Assembly (NCBI GenBank): GCA_963822615.1
Contig: CAWGIM010000031.1
Location: forward strand, 1-64,000
Reading direction: 5' to 3'
Source: Trebonia sp963822615
Lineage (GTDB): Bacteria; Actinomycetota; Actinomycetes; Streptosporangiales; Streptosporangiaceae
Length of the DNA: 64,000 nucleotides
The position numbers and the translations under genes were made by a program. Under the pieces are notes generated by a model. The model worked only from the letters and a program-made list of their open reading frames with translations, searched no databases and was not told the DNA's origin. Of this stretch, positions 50,595 through 59,557 are shown piece after piece. Positions within the stretch are counted from its first letter, which is position 1. Every line of letters begins with the position of its first letter.

Positions 50595-52883
50595 TCACGC
50601 CTCCTTCGCGGCTTGGATGGCCCGCCAGACCCGCTGCGGTGAGGTGGGCATGTCGATGTGGGTGACGCCGAGGTGCGCCACCGCGTCGATGACCGCGTTC
50701 TGCACGGCCGGGGTGGCGCCGATCGAGCCGGCCTCGCCGATGCCCTTGGCGCCGAGCGGGTTGTAGGAGGTCGGGGTCTCCATGTCCACCAGCTCGTAGC
50801 TCGGCACCTCGGTCGCCGACAGGAACGGGTAGTCGGCGAAGGTGGCGGTCAGCGGGTTGCCGTCCTCGTCGTAGACGACCTCTTCCAGGAACGCCTGGGC
50901 GGCGCCCTGGGCGATGCCGCCGTGCCGCTGGCCCTCGGCCAGCAGCGGGTTGATCACCGTGCCGGCGTCGTCGACGGTGACGATCCGCCGGAAGTAGACC
51001 TTGCCGGTCTCGGTGTCGACCTCCACCACCGCCACGTGGGTGCCGAACGGGAACGTCGGCCCGGGCGAGGTGAACACGCTGCGCACGAAGAGCCGCTCGG
51101 CTTGCGCCAGGGACGACAGCGGGACGGTGATGTCGGGGTCCCCCTTGACGCTGAACGAGCTGGTGACGGAGTCGAACTCCAGGTCAGCGGGTGCGGCCTC
51201 GAGGGATTGCGCCGCCCGCTCGCGGGCCACGTCGAGCAGCTCGCGGGATGCCTGCTGCACGGCCGCGCCGCCAAGCTGCAGGGACCGGGACCCGCCGGTG
51301 CCGCCGCCCTTGGGTACCAGGTCGGTGTCACCCCACTTGACGGTGATCTTGTCGATCGGGATGCCGAGCTCCTCGCTGACCAGCATCGCCCACACGGTCT
51401 GGTGGCCCTGGCCGTGCGGTGAGGTCCCGGTCAGCACGGTCGCGGTGCCGTCGGGATGGACCTCGACGGTGCCGTTCTCGTTCGGGCCGCCCGCCTCGCC
51501 GCCTGGCCCGGTGATCTCCACGTAGGAGGACAGGCCGATGCCGAGCTGCAGCGGGTCGCCGTTTTCCCGGCGCCGGGCCTGCTCGGCTCGCAGGCCCGGG
51601 TAGCCGGCCGCGTCCAGCGCCTTCTCCAGCGCGGTCACGTAGTCGCCGGAGTCGTAGACCGCGCCGAACGCGGTGGTGTGCGGCTCGGTGAACTTGGGCA
51701 GCAGGTTCTTCCGCCGCACGTCGGCCGGGTCGATTCCGGCCGCGCGGGCGAACAGGTCGATGGCCCGGTCGATGGCGGCGGCCGCCTCCGGCCGCCCGGC
51801 CCCGCGGTACGCGCCGACCGGGGTGGTGTTGGTGACGACCGAGGTAGCCCAGGCCTCGGCCCGCGGGATGCGGTACGGGCCCGGCGCCATCAGGATGGTC
51901 AGCGACGGCAGGAACGGGCCGAATCGCGCGTAGGCGCCGCTGTCCTGGAGGATCTCCAGGCGGTAGGCGAGCACGGTGCCGTCCCTGGTCCCGCCGATGG
52001 TGACCTTCTGCTGCTGCGCCCGGCCGTGGGTCATCCCGACCAGGTTCTCCATCCGGGTCTCGGACCAGCGCGCGGGGCGGCCCAGCTGGCGGGCGATCCA
52101 GCAGGTCACCACCTGCTCGGGGTCGACGCCGAACTTGGCACCGAAGCCGCCGCCGACGTCGGGGGTGATGATCCGCACCACGCCGGGGTCGACGCCGAGC
52201 GCGCCCACCAGCGCGCCCTTGGTGCCCTGGGCGCCCTGGTTGGGGATCCAGGCGGTCAGCCGCCCGTCCTCGCCCCAGACCGCCGCGGCCGAGCGCGACT
52301 CCATCGGGGCGGGCGCGACCCGCCGGTTCTGTACGATCTCGCTGGCCACCACCTCGCAGCCGTCGAACAGGTCCGGGCTGGCGGCCGAGGCGTCGCCGTA
52401 GGTGCAGACCACGTTGCTGCCGGCCGCGGGGAACAGCAGCCCGCCCGCGCCCGCCAGCGCGTCGTTCATGTCGACCACCGCGGGCAGGAAGTCGTAGTCC
52501 ACCTCGACCAGCTCGATCGCGTCCTCGCCCTGGTACATCTGCTCGGTGACCACCGCGGCCACCGGCTCGCCGACGAAGCGCACGGTGTCGCTGGCGAGCA
52601 GCGTCTGCTGGATGGCCTGGTTCATGTTCGGCATCGGCTTGAGCGGCTTCACGCCGTCGGCCGCGAGGTCGGCCGCGGTGTAGACGGCGATGACGCCCGC
52701 GCCGTCGAGGGCCGCGCTGGCGTCGATGCTGCTGATCTTCGCGTGCGCGACGGTCGAGCGGACGAAGTGCACGTAACAGGCGCCGGCCAGCCGCTCGTCC
52801 TGCACGTCTTCGGTGTACACGCCTCCCGTGGTCAGGAAGCCGGGGTCTTCGGTCCGCAGGACCCGGGTACCGAGAATGCTCAC
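50595..52883 (-). CDS. coxL: form II CO dehydrogenase-like molybdenum subunit CoxL
   Basis: The 762-residue large subunit binds the Mo-pterin cofactor. The active-site loop reads GAYRGAGRPEAA, the form II signature; true CO-oxidising form I enzymes have AYRCSFR. TPDVGGGFGAK and GTGGSRSLQ are conserved cofactor motifs. Form II substrates are mostly unknown and CO activity is debated. GTG 52883 has GAGGAGG eleven bases upstream. No maturation genes (coxD, coxG) are in view. Confidence 0.93.
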   Translation of the reverse strand: MSILGTRVLRTEDPGFLTTGGVYTEDVQDERLAGACYVHFVRSTVAHAKISSIDASAALDGAGVIAVYTAADLAADGVKPLKPMPNMNQAIQQTLLASDTVRFVGEPVAAVVTEQMYQGEDAIELVEVDYDFLPAVVDMNDALAGAGGLLFPAAGSNVVCTYGDASAASPDLFDGCEVVASEIVQNRRVAPAPMESRSAAAVWGEDGRLTAWIPNQGAQGTKGALVGALGVDPGVVRIITPDVGGGFGAKFGVDPEQVVTCWIARQLGRPARWSETRMENLVGMTHGRAQQQKVTIGGTRDGTVLAYRLEILQDSGAYARFGPFLPSLTILMAPGPYRIPRAEAWATSVVTNTTPVGAYRGAGRPEAAAAIDRAIDLFARAAGIDPADVRRKNLLPKFTEPHTTAFGAVYDSGDYVTALEKALDAAGYPGLRAEQARRRENGDPLQLGIGLSSYVEITGPGGEAGGPNENGTVEVHPDGTATVLTGTSPHGQGHQTVWAMLVSEELGIPIDKITVKWGDTDLVPKGGGTGGSRSLQLGGAAVQQASRELLDVARERAAQSLEAAPADLEFDSVTSSFSVKGDPDITVPLSSLAQAERLFVRSVFTSPGPTFPFGTHVAVVEVDTETGKVYFRRIVTVDDAGTVINPLLAEGQRHGGIAQGAAQAFLEEVVYDEDGNPLTATFADYPFLSATEVPSYELVDMETPTSYNPLGAKGIGEAGSIGATPAVQNAVIDAVAHLGVTHIDMPTSPQRVWRAIQAAKEA

Positions 52884-52948
52884 GCGGTCGTACTCCTCCT
52901 CAGCCCTACCGGAGGCTTGCTCCGTTTGCTCTCTGGCACCACCTTAGC

Positions 52949-52965
52949 TAGTCACAATGCGACTA
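52949..52965. promoter_or_regulatory. inverted repeat TAGTC-N7-GACTA upstream of the cox operon
   Basis: A 17-bp site with 5-bp arms lies 66 bp ahead of the coxL start and overlaps the stop of the HTH/Clp-N gene. It is a candidate operator for the cox operon; the arms are short and chance is possible. Confidence 0.3.
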
Positions 52966-53727
52966 CTGGTCGAGCGGCCGGGCCAGCTTCCTCGCCCGCG
53001 CGGCTTCGATCTCGGCGCTGATGAGCTGATCGGCCCGGTCGGCCGTCAGCCCGATGCGGGCGAGGCCGGCGGCGGCGGGCCCGTGGCCGTCCACCAGCCC
53101 GAGCAGCAGGTGCTCGGTGCCGATGTAGTTGTGCCCGAGCCGCAGGGCGGACTTGAGGGCGGCCTTGAGCGCCTCCCGGGTGCTTTCCTCGAAGAACAGC
53201 TCGAGCAGCTCGGCCGCGCTGGTCGCCTGCACCGGGGCGGCCGGGCCGGCGCCGACCGCGGCGTACAGCTCCTCGGCGGTCAGCCCGGCGCTGGCGAGCG
53301 CCCTGGCCGCCAGGCCCTCCGGCTCCACCGGGAGGGCGGCGGCTAGCTGGGCGCTGCCGACCGGGCCGGGTGCGGCCAGCTTGCCCGCGGCGGCCAGCGT
53401 GCGGGCGGCGCGGTCGGTGAAGCGGGAAAACGGCTTGCCCCGGTCCGGGAAGAGGTCGGCCGCCCTGACCGGGGCCGGGGCGGCGGCGGGAACGAACCGC
53501 TTCTGCGCGGCCTGCTTGGTGACGCCCATGGCGCCGCCGATCTGGCTCCAGGACAGGCCCGAGCGGCGCGCCTGGTCGACGAAGTAGCCGATGAGCGCGT
53601 CGGACTGCTCGTCGAGCTGGGTGGACACGGTGAACGCGGCGGACACGTTTTCCAGCGGCCCGCCGTCCGGGTCCAGCGCCTTCACGTAGGAGATGAGGTT
53701 GTCCAGGGGGACAGGGAAGGTGGTCAT
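52963..53727 (-). CDS. HTH plus Clp-N domain protein
   Basis: The 254-residue protein has an N-terminal helix-turn-helix (ARRSGLSWSQIGGAMGVTKQAAQKRF, residues about 53-78) and a C-terminal Clp amino-terminal domain (ALKSALRLGHNYIGTEHLLLGLVDGHGPAA) with a partial first Clp-N repeat (FTDRAARTLAAAGKLA). It combines DNA binding with a domain that normally recruits substrates or adaptors to ClpC. ATG 53727 is six bases after a TAAAGT -10 that lies inside its own operator, so autoregulation is likely. It is downstream of the SNF2 gene. Confidence 0.85.
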   Translation of the reverse strand: MTTFPVPLDNLISYVKALDPDGGPLENVSAAFTVSTQLDEQSDALIGYFVDQARRSGLSWSQIGGAMGVTKQAAQKRFVPAAAPAPVRAADLFPDRGKPFSRFTDRAARTLAAAGKLAAPGPVGSAQLAAALPVEPEGLAARALASAGLTAEELYAAVGAGPAAPVQATSAAELLELFFEESTREALKAALKSALRLGHNYIGTEHLLLGLVDGHGPAAAGLARIGLTADRADQLISAEIEAARARKLARPLDQ

Positions 53728-53729
53728 GC

Positions 53730-53774
53730 GTCAACTTTAGGTTGACGATGGTCGCCGGTCAACCTGAAGTTGAC
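53730..53774 (-). promoter_or_regulatory. double GTCAAC-N5-GTTGAC operator overlaying a -10/-35 promoter
   Basis: Two 17-bp near-palindromes (53730-53746 and 53758-53774) form inverted copies 11 bp apart with one mismatch. On the minus strand the promoter -35 TTGACC (plus 53757-53762) and -10 TAAAGT (plus 53734-53739) are exactly 17 bp apart, and each lies within one operator copy. The start codon follows six bases after the -10. Confidence 0.8.
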
Positions 53775-53786
53775 GTTTTCGCCGCC

Positions 53787-56700
53787 CTAGTCGAACAGCG
53801 CCCGGATGTCCTCGGCTGACAGCCCGGCCGAGAACGCACCGTCGGCGTCGATGACCGAGGAGAACAGCTCGGCCTTGCGCGCCTTCAGCGCCATCACCTT
53901 CTCCTCGATGGTGCCGGCCGCGATCAGCCGGTACACCATGACGTTCCTGGTCTGCCCGATGCGGTGGGTGCGGTCGACCGCCTGCGCCTCGGTGGCGGGG
54001 TTCCACCAGGGGTCGAGCAGGAAGCAGTAGTCGGCCTCGGTCAGGTTGAGCCCGAAGCCGCCGGCCTTCAGCGAGATGAGGAACACCGGGGCGGTCCCTT
54101 CCTTGAAGGCGGAGATCACCCCGGCCCGGTTGGTGGTCGAGCCGTCCAGGTAGCAGCACTCCACCCCGGATGCCTCCAGGCGGCTGCGGGCGATCCGCAG
54201 GAACCGGGTGAACTGGCTGAACACCAGGGCCCGGTGGCCGCCGCCGGCCACGTCGGCGACCTGCTCGAGCAGCGCGTCGATCTTGGCCGAGGGCACGTCC
54301 GCGTTCTCCGGGTCGACCAGCCCGGCGTGCAGCGAAAGCTGGCGCAGCAGGGTCAGCGAGCGCAGGATGGTGAACCGGTTGCGGCCGACGTCGTCGAGCA
54401 GGCCGAGGATCTTCTGCCGCTCCCGCTGCAGGTGGGTCTGGTAGACCTTCCGGTGCAGCGGGTCGAGCTCGACCTCGAGTACCTGCTCCTGCTTCTCCGG
54501 CAGGTCGGCGGCGACCTGCTCCTTGGTCCGCCGCATGATCAGCGGCCTGATCCGCCGCCGGAGCTGGCCGAGCAGCTCCGCGCTGCCGGTCTTCTCGATC
54601 GGCCGGGCGTAGTAGTCGCGGAACCGGTCGGGGTTCGGGAACAGCCCCGGCGCGGTGATCGACAGCAGCGACCACAGCTCCATCAGGTTGTTCTCCATCG
54701 GGGTGCCGGTGATCGCCACCTTGAACGGGGCGGCGATCCGGCGGGCGCACTGGTACGCCTTGGACTGGTAGTTCTTGACGTACTGGGCCTCGTCGAGGAA
54801 CAGCCCGGCCCACTCGCGCGCCCCGAACGCCTCGAAGTCGAGCCGCAGCAGCGTGTACGAGGTGACCACGGCGTCCGCGCCGTCGGTCACGTCGGCCAGC
54901 GTGCCGCCCCGGCGGCCGATCGTGTCGGCGACCGTCACCACGTTCAGCTCGGGGGCGAACCGGTGCGCCTCGGCTGCCCAGTTCGCCAGCACCGAGGTCG
55001 GCGCCACGATGAGGAACGGGGGGTTCCGAACGGGTGCGCCGTCCTGTGCTTGCCTCGCCCGGGTGTCCTTGGCGTGCTGCAAGAGCGCCAGGGTCTGCAG
55101 GGTCTTGCCCAGTCCCATGTCGTCGGCCAGGATGCCGCCGAGCCGGTTCGCCCACAGGAACGCCAGCCACTGGAACCCGGATAGCTGGTAGGGGCGCAGC
55201 TGCGCGTCGATCGAGGCCGGGACGGGCACGGCCTCGATCGCCTCCGCCGAGAGCAGCCCGCGGACCTGCTGCTGCCACGCGGCGGCCTGGTCGCCGACCG
55301 CGCCGAGCCCGGTCAGCTCCTCCCACAGCCCAGCCTGGAACCGGCTGATCCGCAACGCCCCGTCCGGCTGGTCCTGCAGCGCGCGGGCCTCGTCGATGAG
55401 CCGGGCGAGCGCGCCGAGCTCCGGCTTGTCGAGTGAGAAGTAGGCGCCGTTGGCCAGCAGCAGGTGCGACTGCCCGTGCGCGAGCGCGACGAACAGGTCG
55501 GAGAACGGCACCGCGGACCCCTCCACGGTGACCGTGATGCCCAGGTCGAACCAGTCCCGCTGGCCGGCCAGCGCGCTGGTGGACAGGCCGATCTCGAGCG
55601 AGTCGCCTGCCTCGTGGTAGTCGGGGATCCGGCCGGTCAGCTCGACCCGCAGGCCCGGGTGCCCCTGCAGCAGCGGCAGCAGCTCGGTGGTGAACGTCAT
55701 CGCGTCCATCCCGTCCAGGGTCACCGGCTCGCCGGGGGCACCGGGTACCTCGTCCGGCAGGCTGAGCCCGGCCAGGATCAGCGCCTCCGCTTCCGGGTCG
55801 CGGAACGGGTCGCGGGCGACGGTGCCGAGCGGGGCGCGCAGGTCGCTGCCTCCGACCTGGTAGGCCCATTCCCAGCGCAGCCGGAGGTGGTGCCCTTGCG
55901 TGTAGTCGGCGCTGAGCACCAGCGACGGCCCGGATATCTCGGGCGCCGTGAACGAGCCGTCGGACGAGGTGATGGCGGCCTGGCGGCGCAGCCGCGGGTA
56001 GTAGCGGGAGAGGAACGTCTCCCGGCCCGCTTCCGGTATGACTAGCTGCTCGCCGCCCAGGGCAAGCTGCTGTAGCTGCGCCGAGGCCGGGTGGGCGAGC
56101 CGGGCGAGCAGGAACCGGGGGTGCTCGCCGCGGGCGGAGTCCGCCCGGCTGGCGTAGACGACGCCGTGCCCCTCGCTGCCGATGAACCGCAGCGGCACCG
56201 CGTCCGCCTGGTCCGCGGTCCTGATCGCGGGGGCGATGAGCAGCGCGGCGCCGTCGCTGGTGACGTCGAGGTACACCTCGGCCTGGCCGGGCGGGGGGAC
56301 CGGGCCCTGCTGGCCCGGGTAGACGAACGGCAGCCCGGCCGCGTACGCCTGCTCGAGCACCGGCCATAGCTGGGCGGACTCGCAGGCGGACAGGTCAAGG
56401 TACTTCTGGTCGCCGCGGCCGGGCGGGATGTAGCCGGCCGGGAAGCCGGCCTGGTGGGCCGCGCCCGCCCGGGACAGCGCGTAGATCTCGTGCAGCAGCC
56501 GGATGTGGCCGACGCTGAACTCGTCCCGCATCAGCAGGTAGTCGAGCCTGGACCAGGACAGCTGGCCGGCCACCGGGCCGCCCGGGCGGCCCGGCTGGAT
56601 CAGCCGGGCCTGGAGCCTGAGGCGGCGGGCGGGGTCCTCGGGCGGCGGTCGCGTGAGCCCGTTGTCGGTGGAGTAGCTGGGGTAGCGGTAAGGCTCGGCC

Positions 56701-57194
56701 ACCTGCTCGACCAGGGACAGCTCGACCGCGAGCGGCGCGCTGGCGGCGGTGTCGCCGGCGGGCGGCCCGGCGGCCGGCCCGGGCGCGGCGGGCCGCGGGT
56801 CGGGCGTCTGCTCCCAGGGCAGCGCCGTCCGGCGGGCGACGGCGGCGGCCACCGTGTTCGCGGGCAGCAGCGTCTCGTCGGTGGCGCCGAGCACTAGCGC
56901 GGCGACGTGCACGCAGTTGGTCGCCTGGGCGCAGCTGCAGTAGCCCTCGCGGAACCGCAGCGGGAACCCCGGGGACGCGCGGAAGGAGGCGGACACCGTC
57001 CTGATGTCGGCCGGGCGCCCGGACGGGCCCGGCAGGTCGCGGACGGTCCCGGTCAGCAGCTGCCGTGACGCCTCCCAGGCCATCTGCAGCACGGCCCCCC
57101 GCTGCACGGCGGCGGTACCGTCGGCGCATCCGTCCGGCCCGATCGCCGCACGAAAGGAGGCGAGATCGACTTCCCGGAGAGCCACGCGTTGCAT
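53787..57194 (-). CDS. SWIM-domain SNF2 family helicase
   Basis: The 1135-residue protein has a SWIM zinc finger near residue 90 (CSCAQATNCVHV), a long central region with no strong motif, and a SNF2 ATPase at the C-terminus: ADDMGLGKTLQTL (Walker A), LDEAQYVKN (DExQ), TGTPMENN, RALVFSQFT, and DRTHRIGQ. It remodels or translocates on DNA or nucleoprotein. ATG 57194 lies seven bases after TAGGCT (57202-57207), so it is probably leaderless. Similar large helicases are common single genes in actinobacteria. Confidence 0.92.
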   Translation of the reverse strand: MQRVALREVDLASFRAAIGPDGCADGTAAVQRGAVLQMAWEASRQLLTGTVRDLPGPSGRPADIRTVSASFRASPGFPLRFREGYCSCAQATNCVHVAALVLGATDETLLPANTVAAAVARRTALPWEQTPDPRPAAPGPAAGPPAGDTAASAPLAVELSLVEQVAEPYRYPSYSTDNGLTRPPPEDPARRLRLQARLIQPGRPGGPVAGQLSWSRLDYLLMRDEFSVGHIRLLHEIYALSRAGAAHQAGFPAGYIPPGRGDQKYLDLSACESAQLWPVLEQAYAAGLPFVYPGQQGPVPPPGQAEVYLDVTSDGAALLIAPAIRTADQADAVPLRFIGSEGHGVVYASRADSARGEHPRFLLARLAHPASAQLQQLALGGEQLVIPEAGRETFLSRYYPRLRRQAAITSSDGSFTAPEISGPSLVLSADYTQGHHLRLRWEWAYQVGGSDLRAPLGTVARDPFRDPEAEALILAGLSLPDEVPGAPGEPVTLDGMDAMTFTTELLPLLQGHPGLRVELTGRIPDYHEAGDSLEIGLSTSALAGQRDWFDLGITVTVEGSAVPFSDLFVALAHGQSHLLLANGAYFSLDKPELGALARLIDEARALQDQPDGALRISRFQAGLWEELTGLGAVGDQAAAWQQQVRGLLSAEAIEAVPVPASIDAQLRPYQLSGFQWLAFLWANRLGGILADDMGLGKTLQTLALLQHAKDTRARQAQDGAPVRNPPFLIVAPTSVLANWAAEAHRFAPELNVVTVADTIGRRGGTLADVTDGADAVVTSYTLLRLDFEAFGAREWAGLFLDEAQYVKNYQSKAYQCARRIAAPFKVAITGTPMENNLMELWSLLSITAPGLFPNPDRFRDYYARPIEKTGSAELLGQLRRRIRPLIMRRTKEQVAADLPEKQEQVLEVELDPLHRKVYQTHLQRERQKILGLLDDVGRNRFTILRSLTLLRQLSLHAGLVDPENADVPSAKIDALLEQVADVAGGGHRALVFSQFTRFLRIARSRLEASGVECCYLDGSTTNRAGVISAFKEGTAPVFLISLKAGGFGLNLTEADYCFLLDPWWNPATEAQAVDRTHRIGQTRNVMVYRLIAAGTIEEKVMALKARKAELFSSVIDADGAFSAGLSAEDIRALFD

Positions 57195-57201
57195 CCCGTC
57201 C

Positions 57202-57207
57202 AGCCTA
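57202..57207 (-). promoter_or_regulatory. -10 element of the leaderless SNF2 gene
   Basis: TAGGCT on the minus strand, seven bases from ATG 57194, with no ribosome-binding site between. Confidence 0.5.
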
Positions 57208-57333
57208 GCCGCTGATTATTACCAGCGTGAGCGCGAAGAGGGCGGCATTCGCCCGCCAGCGGCCGGGCGGGCTACCGTGGTCCGGTGAGCGCGGTGCCCG
57301 GGTGAGCAGGTTGCGAGTGAACGGGGTGTCCCG

Positions 57334-57885
57334 ATGAGCGAGGGCGGCCCGGGGGCGGACCCCGGCCGGCGGCTGGTCCTGCTCCGGCACGCGAAATCGG
57401 CCTGGCCGGATGACGTGGCCGATCACGACCGGCCGCTGGCTCAGCGCGGCCGCCGGGACGCGCCGGGGGTAGGCCGCTGGCTGGGTGAGTCGGGTTACCG
57501 GCCGGACGCGGTGGTCTGCTCGACCGCGCTGCGGGCCCGGGAGACCTGGGAGCTGGCGGCGGCCGCGCTGGCGGCGACGGCACCTGGCGGGCCGGCTGAC
57601 GGGCCGGAGGTCCGCTTCGAGCCGCGGGTCTACGAGGCGACCGTGCTCGGCCTGCTGATGCTGGTGCGCGAGTTCGAGCCGCGCTGGCAGACGGTGCTGG
57701 TGGTGGGGCACAACCCGGGCCTGGCCGAGCTCACCATCGGCTTGGCCGGGCCCGATCCCGAGCCGCCGCGGGCCTTCCCGACCGCGTTCGCGGCTGTCCT
57801 CGGCCTGCCTGGCGGCTGGGCCGGGGCGGCGCCGGGGGAGGCGCGGCTGCTGGCGTTCACCGTGCCCGCCCAGCGGCAGCGGTGA
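57334..57885 (+). CDS. SixA-type histidine phosphatase
   Basis: The 183-residue protein has the phosphoglycerate-mutase/histidine-phosphatase motif VLLRHAKSAWPD with the phosphoacceptor His, STALRARETWELA, and VVGHNPGLAEL with the second His. SixA-like enzymes dephosphorylate phosphohistidine or small substrates. ATG 57334 is preceded by GGGGTG only, so the start is moderately sure. It is divergent from the SNF2 gene. Confidence 0.88.
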   Translation: MSEGGPGADPGRRLVLLRHAKSAWPDDVADHDRPLAQRGRRDAPGVGRWLGESGYRPDAVVCSTALRARETWELAAAALAATAPGGPADGPEVRFEPRVYEATVLGLLMLVREFEPRWQTVLVVGHNPGLAELTIGLAGPDPEPPRAFPTAFAAVLGLPGGWAGAAPGEARLLAFTVPAQRQR

Positions 57886-57920
57886 AGGGCGCCGGGTGCA
57901 CCGGGCGATACCGGCAAACG

Positions 57921-57926
57921 TAGACT
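57921..57926 (+). promoter_or_regulatory. -10 element of the leaderless USP gene
   Basis: TAGACT ends six bases before GTG 57933, with no ribosome-binding site between. Confidence 0.5.
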
Positions 57927-57932
57927 TTACGG

Positions 57933-58394
57933 GTGGAGCAGGGCGAGTTCGAGCTTGGCACCGACGGGCCTTCGGCGATCCTGGTCGGCATTGACGAGTC
58001 GGTCACGGCGCTGCGCGCCGCCTCCTACACCGCCGGGCTCGCCCGCAGGCAGGGGGCCCGGGTGATCGCGGTGTACGTGGCGCCGGTCGCCTCGCTGGCG
58101 GTGTCGAGCACCGCGGCCGGCCCGTCCCTGCTGGCGGCGGAGCACCAGGCGCACGACGAGATCGCCAAGGAGCTGGCCGGGCGGGCCGAGGAGGTGGCCC
58201 GCGAGCTTGGCATCTCGGTCACCTTCATTGCCGCCAGTGGTGACCCTTATCACGAGATCACCCGCATCGCCGCGGAGACCCGGGCCGACGCGATCGTGGT
58301 CGGCGCCTCGCTCAAGGCCGGCCACCGGCTGATGGGCTCGCTCGCGGTCCGCCTGGTCCGCGCGGGCAAGTGGCCGGTCACCGTGGTGCCGTGA
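57933..58394 (+). CDS. universal stress protein
   Basis: The 153-residue single UspA domain has AILVGIDESVTALRAASYTAGLARRQGARVIAVYV, GDPYHEITRIA, and the nucleotide-binding end VVGASLKAGHRLMGSLAVRLVRAGKWPVTVVP. It probably binds ATP and acts in stress adaptation. GTG 57933 is six bases after TAGACT (57921-57926), consistent with a leaderless message. Confidence 0.9.
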   Translation: MEQGEFELGTDGPSAILVGIDESVTALRAASYTAGLARRQGARVIAVYVAPVASLAVSSTAAGPSLLAAEHQAHDEIAKELAGRAEEVARELGISVTFIAASGDPYHEITRIAAETRADAIVVGASLKAGHRLMGSLAVRLVRAGKWPVTVVP

Positions 58395-58400
58395 CCAACC

Positions 58401-58425
58401 TTTAGTCTTGCCTAAATGTTTAGTC
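58401..58425 (+). promoter_or_regulatory. TTTAGTC direct repeats upstream of the XRE gene
   Basis: TTTAGTC occurs at 58401-58407 and 58419-58425, and TTTAG/CTAAA form a small inverted repeat between them. They sit in the promoter region of the small XRE regulator and may be its operator. Confidence 0.4.
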
Positions 58426-58473
58426 AGGGCTAACATGGTCTCAGGTAAGGCGCTCACCCGAGGAGACCGGCAC

Positions 58474-58758
58474 ATGGCCCTGCGACGCACCTCCCGGTCC
58501 GGCCCGCAGGCCGGCGACCATAACCTCGCCTCGCCTGACCTGGTGCGCGCGTTTACCGACGAGGTGACCTGGTTCATGAAGGAGCACAAGGTCACCCGGG
58601 CCGACCTGGCCCAGGCGATGGGCGTCTCGCCCGGCCGGGTGAGCCAGATCCTGTCCGGCGACGAGAACCTCACGCTGCGGACGCTGTCCTCGGTGGCGGC
58701 CGCCCTCGGGGCCGAGATCGAGGTGGCGCTGCGCGCCATCGATGACGAGGACAGCTAG
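58474..58758 (+). CDS. small XRE-family DNA-binding protein
   Basis: The 94-residue protein is essentially one helix-turn-helix domain (KVTRADLAQAMGVSPGRVSQILSGDENLTLRTLSSVAAALGAEIEVAL), of the type found in antitoxins and stand-alone regulators. ATG 58474 has GAGGAG upstream. No toxin-like gene is adjacent: the next gene is a convergent membrane protein. Confidence 0.85.
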   Translation: MALRRTSRSGPQAGDHNLASPDLVRAFTDEVTWFMKEHKVTRADLAQAMGVSPGRVSQILSGDENLTLRTLSSVAAALGAEIEVALRAIDDEDS

Positions 58759-58765
58759 TCCTGGG

Positions 58766-59557
58766 TCAGGGGTGCGAGCCGGTCGGCTCGGCCGGCTCTC
58801 GCTGCATCCGGCGCAGCGGCGGCGTGTAGCACCCGAGCCGGTAGAGGCTCGACACGTAGGCGGCCGCGACCAGTCGCTCAAGTGCCCGCCGGGCGTCGTG
58901 CTCGAGCCGGGCCCCCAGCCGGCCGAGGTCATCAAGGTTGCGCTGGTAACGGGCTTCCCGGCCGATCCGCGAGGTCTTGAGCGCGGCCACCACCCGGCTG
59001 CGCGGCGCGTGCGCGTCGATCAGCATGACGATATCGATCCGGGTTTCCACGTCCTGCAGCAGGCTGCGAATTCGATAGCGCTTGCGATCTTCGTCGGAAA
59101 GGCGCTCGCTCAGGTAATCGTGATAGAAGTGCGCGGCCAGTATCAATTCGTCGGGATGCCAGGAATCGTCGACCCGGCGCTCGCACCAGTCGAGCTTGTC
59201 CTCGGCCATGCCGTCGTTCATCCGTGCTAGCAGCCAGCCGAGCCACAGCGTCGGCGCGGCGCTGTAAACACTGCGCCGTTCTGGCACCCCTTCGCGAATC
59301 CGGCCCAGGCACAGGCCGCCCGGTGCGGCAATGCCAAGGGTCATGATCACGTTGGGCACGTGCCGGCCGAGCAGGGTGAGGGCCAGTGCCCCGCCGGCCG
59401 AGAGCAGGCTGGTGAACAGGACCACGAGGACCGCCCAGGACCAACTGCTCGGCCCGAATGCGCGCCCCTTGCCCTCGCACCGCATCAGCAAGAAGAAGGT
59501 CGCCGACACGCAGGCTAGGAGGAAAGTCAGGGCCAGGGCGACGGCGTCGCTGGGCAT
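58766..59557 (-). CDS. orphan membrane protein with cytosolic helical domain
   Basis: About 263 residues. Two or three helices at the N-terminus (MPSDAVALALTFLLACVSATFFLL; WAVLVVLFTSLLSAGGALALTLL; NVIMTLGIAAPGGLCLG) are followed by a charged alpha-helical domain with a SLLQDVETRIDIVMLIDAHAPRSRV segment. The family is not recognised. ATG 59557 is chosen because GGAG lies seven bases upstream; the frame is open to 59767. Codon use is less GC-biased than in its neighbours, and the upstream gap is AT-richer, suggesting horizontal acquisition. Confidence 0.65.
   Translation of the reverse strand: MPSDAVALALTFLLACVSATFFLLMRCEGKGRAFGPSSWSWAVLVVLFTSLLSAGGALALTLLGRHVPNVIMTLGIAAPGGLCLGRIREGVPERRSVYSAAPTLWLGWLLARMNDGMAEDKLDWCERRVDDSWHPDELILAAHFYHDYLSERLSDEDRKRYRIRSLLQDVETRIDIVMLIDAHAPRSRVVAALKTSRIGREARYQRNLDDLGRLGARLEHDARRALERLVAAAYVSSLYRLGCYTPPLRRMQREPAEPTGSHP

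Noticed and set aside
50595..52883. Calling the molybdoenzyme a true carbon monoxide dehydrogenase
   Set aside because: The active-site loop is AYRGAGR (form II), not the AYRCSFR of form I CO dehydrogenases, and no cox maturation genes are visible.
58474..58758. Antitoxin of a toxin-antitoxin pair
   Set aside because: No toxin-like gene is upstream or downstream on the same strand; the upstream neighbour is a universal stress protein.
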